Shown piece by piece: positions 56,748 through 64,000 of a stretch of DNA of 64,000 nt. Location: the NCBI RefSeq assembly GCF_023078275.1, contig NC_062977.1, positions 7,771,118 through 7,835,117 on the forward strand, written 5' to 3'. Position 1 is the first letter of the stretch, and every line of letters starts with the position of its first letter. Source of the DNA: Leguminivora glycinivorella. Taxonomy: Eukaryota > Arthropoda > Insecta > Lepidoptera > Tortricidae. The notes beneath the pieces are model-generated. The model saw only the letters and a list, made by a program, of their open reading frames with translations, was not told the origin of the DNA and ran no database searches. A program made the translations under genes and the position numbers.

Positions 56748-57094
56748 TCAACAGGCTTACCTATATTAACTGCAAGATTTTAGTAGTACTTTAATGTTTT
56801 AGACATAGTTTAGTCTTAGTCTTAGTAGAGAACTGTTATTATAACATTTTTTTTACTATCAGTCCTTTGCAAGAGTTACTTTACAAGCCAATAAATCCTA
56901 TCAAGATACTCTTTATTTATTACCATTGCGGAGAATTCGCAGTTGCAAATGATATGCAGCGCTGGTAGCTTTACTCTGCGGTGGCGGGACTTATGCCCCG
57001 CTGGCCGGTAGTTATGAGTCCCGCCTAGCCCGTAAGTCACCCGCCGCATCTGTCCCATTCAACAGGCTTACCTTTATTAACTGCAAGATTTTAG
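56542..57094. repeat. Tandem duplication, period 311 bp
   Basis: Copy 1 (about 56542-56783) and copy 2 (about 56859-57094) are over 95 percent identical from TTACAAGCC to GCAAGATTTTAG. Between them, about 75 bp (AGTAGTACTTTAATG region) is shared only weakly with the flank after copy 2. Copy 2 has lost 7 bp (CATAACC) in the TTTACAAGCC region, which changes the ORF's end. Confidence 0.85.
56876..57058 (-). CDS. Short unrecognised ORF, copy 2 of the tandem pair
   Basis: A 60-codon frame identical in protein to copy 1 over the first 57 codons (to EYLDRIYW), then LVK and a stop, because a 7-bp deletion shifts the frame. The same silent-only difference pattern applies. The ATG is again immediately preceded by TGA. 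If the protein is real, its conserved part ends near IYW. Confidence 0.35.
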   Translation of the reverse strand: MGQMRRVTYGLGGTHNYRPAGHKSRHRRVKLPALHIICNCEFSAMVINKEYLDRIYWLVK

Positions 57095-57572
57095 CACTAA
57101 TTTGGTATATATTTTAGACTTAGTTACTGTTGGGGTCGGTGATGGAATTCTAGAATGCTTTTGGAAAGTAGTTGAATTTGACAAATTAAAATAAAGTTCA
57201 CCAGATTTTTCAGTTATGAAATAAACAGTATTTTGTTTTTATCATACAGTTTATATGGTGCCACAATGTCATAAAAGTTAAGTGACATCTACTGTTCTAA
57301 AAGATTATGTAAGAGAAAGAAGCGTGGTTAATGTTCTACTTCATTCAATCATCTTTACTATTCAAAGGTAGGAAGTGGAAAAGAAAGAAGTGCTTGCATG
57401 CGCTCAACCGCACCCAATTTACCGATTCCGTGAAGCACTATCGCATAAAACCTTACAATTTCATTAAATCCTCCCTAAATAGTTCTAAAGAACTTTGTTA
57501 TTTGGCTGTCAGTCAGCTTTTAAAAGCCCAACAACAAAGTTAAAACGAAGTAGTTAAAAAAGAAAACACAAA

Positions 57573-57923
57573 ATGCTTACAAAGTCGGAAGCTCGGCTCT
57601 CTTCACTTAAATTACTTGCGATTACACCGACAAAACGTTTAATGAAACACGTTAAATCGCGCCAACTGGGCCCCACCACACCGCGCTCGCGCCGCGACGC
57701 TTCGCCCTCCACGCCGCCGCCGCGCCGCGCCATTCCGCCGCGTCGCCGCCGAGAACCGCGCGTCGCATCGCCGACTCGCGCCCTCTACGCTACCCATACT
57801 TTCCCAACTTCACCACTTACTGCGGTAGGTGCGGGTAGTTTTTCCTCAAATATCTTAGCCGTACGGAGAGTTGGAACTACTTCTGCAAAGTCCATTAAAG
57901 AGTATAAACTCACGCCACGGTGA
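57573..57923 (+). other. GC-rich patch with a 116-codon frame
   Basis: The frame opens MLTKSEARLSSLKLLAITPT, has an Arg/Pro/Ser-rich middle (SPSTPPPRRAIPPRRRRE) driven by GC-rich repeats, and ends SIKEYKLTPR. No motif is recognised. The patch (57655-57790) may be regulatory or first-exon DNA. I do not call a gene. Confidence 0.25.
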
Positions 57924-58734
57924 TTACAAATGCCACCGATTTTGGCGACCGTTTCGGGGTCGATTAAAGCTTTTTAATTGAAATGACTGGATAAACTTTG
58001 AGTTAGCATTGATTGCGTTAAATGGGTGTAGCCACGTAAAACGTCGCATTGAGTGGACTTATTTAGAAAGCTTTATTTGATAATGGCACCCTTCTAATAA
58101 AAAAGAAAAGTTAAAAATCACTTTAGAAAGTTATTTTATTGGACAATCTACTCAATGTTCTTAAGAAATAAATGGTCTCTCTGAAGTAATATTCTGTTAA
58201 ATATAATATAAAATAATCGATGGATCGCGTTACTCTGTTGAAAATCATGTTAATTAAATTTAGTTAATATATTTTGATTAAATATAAGTAATATCGCTGT
58301 TAACTTTTTATTATAAACCAAACTTATAAATATTTGAGAACTAATGAAAATTTAAATTAAAATAATCTTCCAATCAGTAGGTATGGAAAAAGTACATCTA
58401 GATAAAATTTTAATCAAAATTAACAATCTGCAGCATCTGTTAAATTTAAGCGAATAGATATTATTTCATGGAACGCAAGTCAGCGCGCCGTATAAATATG
58501 TAAGCGAAGGAAACGCTGACGTCTGCGTTCCGCCGCGCCGGTGCGGAAACCGCGTCAATTAACTTGGCCGCGATGACATATTAGCCTTTGTTCTCTCTCT
58601 CTCCGCATTCTCCAAGAACCCCCATATAATCCAGATACAGATATCGCCCGCAAGTATGCAGCCGCGATGCATCACAAATCTTGCCCTGTATTACTCGTAT
58701 TTTATACCCACTCGACCAACTATACTTGAGGCTC
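57924..58734. other. Unique stretch with a TATA-like site in a GC-rich patch
   Basis: Mostly AT-rich. CGCGCCGTATAAATATG at 58486-58502 is a good TATA-box look-alike followed by GC-rich DNA (GTTCCGCCGCGCCGGTGCGG). No downstream gene start is recognised. Confidence 0.3.
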
Positions 58735-58905
58735 ATTTGGACGGCGCGTAATATTGTTTTATGACATAGGAGGCAAATGAGCAGACAGGTCGTCTGGTAG
58801 AAAGAGATCATCGTCACTCATCTCATGGTTACCCCAGAAGAGTTAGAGGCGCGTTGCCGATCTTTTAAGACGGGAGTACGCTCTTTTCTTGAAGGTTAAT
58901 TCGGG
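58735..58905 (-). repeat. Dispersed repeat sharing the tail of the 5394 LINE
   Basis: GACATAGGAGGCAAATGAGC and ACAGGTCGTCTGGTAGAAAG mirror the CTGCTCGTTTGCTGCC tail at 6110-6135. It continues AGGCGCGTTGCCGATCTTTT and GGAGTACGCTCTTTTCTTGA. Inverted relative to the LINE copy; non-coding. Confidence 0.6.
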
Positions 58906-59677
58906 GACTGTTGAAGTTACATACATAACATACATTTCAACACACCAACAAAATACCGCAATGCAATAAAATTCTCATGCGAGGTTTCGTATTGTGTAAA
59001 TGGGTCCCTAATGCCAAGATTGCAATAATCTTCCCAAAAAGTTTGCGATTATACAAGCACCTGCCAGATGCTAGACAAATTAAGTTTCACTGAATCAAAT
59101 CTAAATTGAATAGACCCACTGTGAAAATACAAAGTTTAGTGACTGTCAATGTCAAACAAAGAAGATGAAAAAAGTTTTTTCTTCCAATTCCATTTTCCTT
59201 CACGATTCCTCTTTCAGTCTCTAAAAGTTTTTAAAATAAGAGGTTTTCGCAAGAGTCTCAATTATCGATAAAGACGATATTAAAAATTCGTTTGTTTTGT
59301 TCTCAGCTTCCGCTTGAGAGCGGTGTCCCCTTTTTTCCATTGTTTGCGCTAGAAGGGAAAGCAGAAGCGCCGACGATAATCAGAATTTTAAATTTTCAGC
59401 CCCCCTCAATTACTGACAACGTCATCCAATTTATGATATATGCGTAATAACCACCTAATTAGGCAAAAATACAGCTAAATTTACATTTTCTGTAAGCAGC
59501 ATTTTAACTTTTCAATGTATAACTTTGTTACTGTACAGTCTATTTCATTCTTACGAATGATATCGTTAGATGGAACGTAGAAATGTATTTAGATTACATT
59601 GTACCGTATTACTACTAGCTCACGACCGAATAATTTATTACAGAACATGTCTTAAATTTTAGTTTTGTTTATTGCAG
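58906..59677. other. Unique AT-rich stretch
   Basis: No gene, RNA or repeat recognised. It ends in TTTTGTTTATTGCAG, the acceptor of the exon-like segment that follows. Confidence 0.35.
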
Positions 59678-59746
59678 AAAGCAGTTTATAACGAGCGCCA
59701 TAGACTGCTGAAAGCAGAGGGTTCGTCACGAAAAGGCTGGCTATAG
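59678..59746 (+). other. Terminal-exon-like segment
   Basis: After the pyrimidine-rich acceptor TTTTGTTTATTGCAG, an open frame reads KAVYNERHRLLKAEGSSRKG, WL and a TAG at 59744-59746. The composition looks protein-like, with AG-rich codons and no low complexity. A second frame from the same acceptor gives KQFITSAIDC and a stop; that is the phase that the donor of the 44793-44864 segment would need. No family is recognised and no poly(A) signal was confirmed. Confidence 0.3.
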
Positions 59747-60255
59747 GTTCTAATTTCGACCGTCACGCCGAGACCCCTCGTTATCACGAACGACGATCTA
59801 TACACCCTCGAATTTCCATACCTACATAGTTGCCGTTTGGTAGTGCTGTGATGAAGGAACATGCTCTAAATTTATTCGTGAGCATTACACTGTAACATGT
59901 ACGAGGCAGTGCTCCCTTAATGTATTCATGTAATTCGCATAGCGGGCATCCCCTTTGACCGGCCACGCAACACCGCACTGGCTCGGATAGAGTAATACCA
60001 CGTGATGTTTTAAAATCATCCATCACGTTTAATGTCTATATTATGAAAGGAGCTAGCATGCTGGCGAACTTTTTTTTATAATTTGTGGCGGCTCTTGGCA
60101 AGAACGTGCGCCGAGTTTTGATTTTACACAGTTTTCGTGTAATTGTACACTGGTTCGAATTTGACATTCAAACAGAATATGGTACGTCTATGTTTTAGAT
60201 ATTCCGGTCTAATTCTATCTTTATACAAATATACATGATAATTCAGTAGTCGTGA
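59747..60255. other. Unique stretch
   Basis: No gene, RNA or repeat recognised. An 80-codon minus-strand frame at 59784-60026 has no recognised motif. Confidence 0.35.
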
Positions 60256-60390
60256 AATGGACGGTTATATATGGAGGGCGTTTTCAGTGGATACATGTAG
60301 AACTCAATATCATAGTGTAATAATGGAAAATGGATGGATTAGTTACAATTGCCCCTCAGTCGAGATTTGCCCCACTGTACCTTACAATTA
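60256..60390 (+). repeat. One arm of the 29723 MITE family
   Basis: GTGGATACATGTAGAACTCA, ATAGTGTAATAATGGAAAAT, GTCGAGATTTGCCCCACTG and TACCTTA match the right arm at 30040-30150. The mirrored arm is not found, so this is a partial copy. Confidence 0.65.
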
Positions 60391-60719
60391 TTTCGGCTCA
60401 CGTTTGCTGAATCACCCAGTTAGACAAGAGAAACAAAACAAAATTATCAATTACACTCAAACAACAGCACCAATACAAAAGCGAAAGCCGCCCAACTACC
60501 CTTAGTGGGGACAAATAAAACCTCAAGTTTCAGCTACTTGAATGTAAAAACGTTGCGATGCGGCCGAGCTAGCGGCGGCGGTCGCCAATTTACATTAAAT
60601 GCGGCCAGCCCCGACCAGTGATAACTCACACTTACTTACAGAAGCTACAAAACAAGTGTCCGACCAGTCGGCCTAGCCGAAGTGACAATATAGACGGAGA
60701 GCTGGCAGGATTTTGGAGT

Positions 60720-61060
60720 AGGTCCTTGAGGCAACCTGGAAAGGTGCTCAGATGCTTCTCTGATCATAGCCAACATCAGGTCTGCAAGTCTGGCAGCTGG
60801 GGAGCGGGGCTTTATCGAGCTATGAATTTTTGAAGATTTAATTTTTTGAGGCCCAAAAAAGGTGTTTGAGGCAACCTGGAATTATTAAAAAGTGAAAATA
60901 GAGTTCCTCAGAAGTCGCCTAGTATTTATGCCAGATCATTTGGCCGGGTCCTTCACCGTGCCAGAACGGTACAAAGTGGTAAAAAAAAAATTCCAAAAAA
61001 GGTTCTTGAGGCAGTCTGTCATTTTTACTAGTGAAAGATGAGGGTCTAAATAGCCATGGA
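60720..61060 (+). repeat. 140-bp-spaced GAGGCAACCTGGA repeats
   Basis: GAGGCAACCTGGA at 60728 and 60868 and GAGGCAGTCTGTC at 61008 are spaced exactly 140 bp, with GTGAAA and CCAGATCATTT/CTCTGATCAT-like text in between partly repeated. They lead directly into the 157-bp array. They could be diverged units of a related satellite. Confidence 0.5.
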
Positions 61061-61119
61061 AAAATAATGCCATGACATGAGGTGGGGTCCGTACCCTGCC
61101 ATTCGATCTTGAAAGTCAA

Positions 61120-62760
61120 TTTTTTAGTTTTTCGTAAATAACTCGTAAACGGTGGCCCGCAGCAAAAAAATATGTTAAACAGAAAATATCTACATAAAAT
61201 TTCCTACAAGAAAGGTTATGTACGTTTTTTCGATAGGATCAATATATAAATGGATAATTTAGTAAGAAAGTTTTTTTTAATCGATTACATGCTCCGTTTT
61301 TCGTCAATACCTCGTAAACGGTGGCCCACAGCAAAAAATTATGTTAAACAGAAAATATCTACATAAAATTTCCTATAAGAAAGGTTATATAAGTTTTTTC
61401 GCTAGGGTCAATTTTTTAGTTGGAAAGTATTTTTAAATAGATTTTTGGGCCGTTTTTTGTTGATAACTCAAAAACGGTGGCTCACAGCCAAAAATAATGT
61501 TAGACAGAATTAATCTACATAAAATTTCCTACAAGAAAGGTTCTATAAGATTTTTCGCTAGGATCAATATTTTAGTTGGAAAGTATTTTTAAATAGATTT
61601 CATGGGCAGTTTTTTGTTGATAACTCGAAATCGGTGGATCACAGCCAAAAATAATGTTAAACAGAATTAATCTACATAATATTTTCCACAAGAAAGGTTC
61701 TATAACATTTTTCGCTAGAATCAATATTTTAGTTAGAAAGTATTTTTAAATAGATTACATGGGCCGTTCTTTATTAATAACTCGAAATCGGTGGCTCACA
61801 GCCAAAACTAATGTTACACAGAATTTATCTACATAATATTTCCTACAAGAAAGGTTCTATAACATTTTTCGTTAGAATCAATATTTTAGTTGGAAATTAT
61901 TTTTAAATAGATTTCATGGGCCGTTTTTTGTTAATAACTCGAAATCGGTGGCTCACAGCCAAAACTAATGTTACACAGAATTAATCTTCATAATATTTCC
62001 TACAAGAAAGGTTCTATAATATTTTTCGCTAGGATCAATATTTTAGTTGGAAAGTATATTTAAATAGATTTCATGGGCCGTTTTTTGTAAATACCTCGTA
62101 AACGGTGGCCTACAGCTAAATAAAATATTGACGAGAAAAAATCTACATAAGATTCCCTACAAGAAAAGTTCTATACGTTTTTTCGCTAGAATCAATATTT
62201 TAGTTGGAAAGTATTTTTAAACGGGCCGCTTTTTGTTGATAACTCAAAAACGGTGGCTCACAGCAAAAAGTAATGTTATACAGAATTAATCGTCATAATA
62301 TTTCCTACAAGAAAGGTTATATAAGATTTTTCGTTAGGATCAATATTTTAGTTGGAAAATATTTTTAAATAGATTTCATGGGCCGTTTTTTGTAAATGCC
62401 TCGTAAACGGTGGCTCACAGCTAAATAAAATGTTCACGAGAATAAAATCTACATAAAATTTCCTATAAGAAAGGTTGTACATATACGTGTTTTCGCTAGG
62501 ATCAGAAATTATTTCCAGAAATAATATTAAACAGAAATAATCTATATAATATTTGCTACAAGAAACGTTATGTAAGATTTTTCGTTAGGATCAATATTTT
62601 AGTAGGACAGTATTTTAAATAGGTTACACGAGCCGTTTTTTGCAAACAACTCGAAAACGGTGGTCCACAGCTAAATCAATCTTCAACGGGAATAACAAAC
62701 ATAAAATTTGCTACAATAAAAGTTTTGTACGTTTTTTCGCTATGATCAATAATATTTAAA
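61120..62760 (+). repeat. Satellite-like tandem array, 157-bp unit, about 10.5 copies
   Basis: Core CGGTGGCTCACAGCC-like motifs recur at about 61151, 61320, 61476, 61633, 61790, 61947, 62104, 62252, 62409 and 62659. Spacings are 169, 156, 157, 157, 157, 157, 148, 157 and 250, the last holding a truncated unit. Each unit also carries ACAAGAAAGGTTCTATAA, TTTTTCGCTAGGATCAATAT and TTAGTTGGAAAGTATTTTTA. Inner units are most alike and edge units more diverged, as expected from unequal exchange. Non-coding; possibly a satellite or the internal repeats of an unidentified element. Confidence 0.85.
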
Positions 62761-63225
62761 TAGATTTATTTATTTATTTACTCAAAGAAAATTACACAGT
62801 ATGACAGTATACAAAACTAAAGCACCTTGAATTTTAAATAAACATTACAACAAGTAACACAAAATTAAATATTAAATAAACAGCAAAATCAAAACATTAC
62901 ATACCAAAACATAAGTAATAAATAACAGATGCCTTCATTCCTCCAATCCCACACAAAACCTCATGCATTCGTCACGTATAAACGCCCATCTGCTCGCAAG
63001 AATATCAACATCAAGTCACCGCTAGTTCGTGCACTGCAAATAGTGAATGAGTTTTTAGACGTGGCGCCTACGTCTAAAAACTCATTCACTATTTGCAGTG
63101 CACGAACTAGCGGTGACTTGCGGCAAAACACGGTTCGAGCGGCCGGCACCACCAGTAGGGGCAGTAGGGGGTGCCTACATTCACGAAAAGCATATGGGTC
63201 TCTATTGGTTCCCATAATTTTTTAA
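62758..63225 (-). pseudogene. Minus-strand LINE 3' remnant
   Basis: The stretch 62758-62930 reads, on the minus strand, as an AT-rich 3' UTR ending AAATAAATAAATAAATC, a LINE-type tail. Upstream on the minus strand a frame carries HPLLPLLVVPAARTVFCRKS then PLVRALQIVNEFLD, which looks like a LINE C-terminal region. The frame is interrupted by the inverted duplication at 63012-63120, after which DILASRWAFIRDECMRF-type text resumes in another frame. Clade not assigned. Confidence 0.45.
63012..63120. repeat. Perfect palindrome, 51-bp arms, 7-bp spacer
   Basis: CAAGTCACCGCTAGTTCGTG to GAGTTTTTAGACGT (63012-63062) is matched exactly by its reverse complement at 63070-63120 around the spacer GGCGCCT. 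Both strands therefore encode the same SPLVRALQIVNEFLDV peptide. It sits inside the LINE remnant and is an inverted duplication of its coding text. Confidence 0.9.
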
Positions 63226-63496
63226 GTCCGATTTTTACTATCCATAACGTTTTCCGTCATAATTTTTCTTAGTCATATTATCACCAGTCATAAAATTAAA
63301 CGTCAGAAATTGTAGTGCCGATTTTTGAAAGTCATAATCAGAGGGCGGAATTGCTCATGGCAAAAATCAAACGTCAATCGAGTTGGAACGTTAAATTTTA
63401 TCGACTATCGATTGAACTGAAATTATCAGTATATTGAGTTGTTTTCGTCGTAAGTAAGACGAGGATACTTCTTTATCCATTTGTTGACTGTTTTTA

Positions 63497-64000
63497 GGGT
63501 TCCGTACCTCAAAAGGAAAAAACGGAACCCTTATAGGATCACTTTGTTGTCCGTCTGTCCGTCCGTCCGTCTGTCAAGACCCTTTTTCTCAGGAACGCGT
63601 GGAGGTATGAAGCTGAAATTTATATCAATTACTCAGGTCTACTGTCCCTTGAAGCTGTGAAAAAATCAAACTTCTAAGCCAACGCAATCAAAAGATTCAG
63701 CCGTTTATGCCGCAAATTTTCGACACTTGCAAGGGAATCAAAACCTACAGGGTGCTTCCCGTGAACTCAGAATCTTGAAATTTGGTACGAAGCAACGTCT
63801 TATAGCATAGATAAAGGAAAAATTACGAAAACCATAAATTTTTAGTTACATCACATAATATATTTTTTTAATAATTTTAACCTTACTACCCATTTCCTCA
63901 TAAACGCGTAGAGGTATTAAATTGAAATTCATACCAAATACTCAGGTCTATAATACCTTTAAGCTGTAACAAAATCAAACTTCTATGTCAACGCAATCAA
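63497..64000 (+). repeat. Dispersed repeat family B, 5' part, running off the window
   Basis: AGGGTTCCGTACCTC, the AACGGAACCCTTATAGGATC hairpin partner, a GTCCGTCTGTCCGTCCGTCC track, then diverging text; TAAGCTGTAACAAAATCAAA is repeated with its AAGCTGTGAAAAAATCAAA relative 310 bp earlier. It continues past the end of the window. Confidence 0.65.

Noticed and set aside
57573..57923. 116-codon frame as a host gene
   Set aside because: The Arg/Pro-rich middle follows from GC-rich simple sequence, no motif is recognised, and no splice or start context supports it.
58486..58502. TATA box of a host gene
   Set aside because: Only a sequence match; no start codon, exon or conserved promoter context was recognised nearby, so it is mentioned as a possibility only.
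61120..62760. CRISPR-like array
   Set aside because: Units are 157 bp, contiguous and diverged throughout, with no short constant repeat and no unique spacers; this is a eukaryotic satellite-like array.

Overview
The window looks like non-coding DNA, intron or intergenic, from a moth or butterfly (Lepidoptera). It is AT-rich with short GC-rich patches and is packed with transposable-element types I recognise from lepidopteran genomes. These are CR1-, Jockey- and RTE-type LINEs with short tandem-repeat tails, Penelope-like elements, many short inverted-repeat elements (MITEs), and several short dispersed repeats that recur within the window. No complete host gene is visible. The species cannot be named from sequence alone.

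Layout. 0-12 kb: MITEs, a Penelope-like fragment (about 2575-3452) abutting a 5'-truncated LINE (3453-5042), a second LINE 3' end (5394-6153), two dispersed-repeat copies, a tRNA-derived sequence near 8.2 kb and a decayed Jockey-like LINE (9.34-10.34 kb). 12-22 kb: mostly unremarkable AT-rich DNA, with an RTE-type LINE scrap, a TTAA-flanked MITE, a THAP-domain remnant with one stop (18795-18884), and a cluster of an iterated AATTTTGGTGG motif. 22.1-24 kb: a large imperfect fold-back whose arms are about 620 bp, with three small MITEs in its centre. 26.9-30.5 kb: nested MITEs and repeats. 30.5-35.6 kb: a nearly full-length CR1-like LINE whose ORF1 is intact (zinc finger, coiled coil, FP25K-like C-terminus) and whose ORF2 (endonuclease plus reverse transcriptase) is broken by one frameshift. 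36-47 kb: palindromic elements, an RTE remnant and a possible 72-bp host exon (44793-44864). 47-52 kb: mostly featureless, then two strong hairpins. 52.5-54.3 kb: a 5'-truncated CR1-like LINE with an intact RT frame of about 490 codons. 56.5-57.1 kb: a tandem duplication carrying a short ORF whose two copies differ only at synonymous third positions. 60.7-62.8 kb: 140-bp and then 157-bp tandem repeats. 62.8-63.2 kb: a minus-strand LINE scrap containing a perfect 51-bp-arm palindrome.

How the parts relate. The LINEs, Penelope-like elements and MITEs are independent insertions, several nested in one another. The most recent-looking events are the 30.5-35.6 kb LINE, the LINE at 52.5 kb and the 63.0 kb perfect palindrome. 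The most likely host material is a few exon-like segments with good splice signals (40032-40114, 44793-44864, 59678-59746), all on the + strand, which would fit a large intron-rich gene. Their reading phases do not join directly, so this is tentative. I found no convincing new multi-gene system. The observations most worth testing are the synonymous-only tandem ORF pair, the 22 kb fold-back and the exon candidates.
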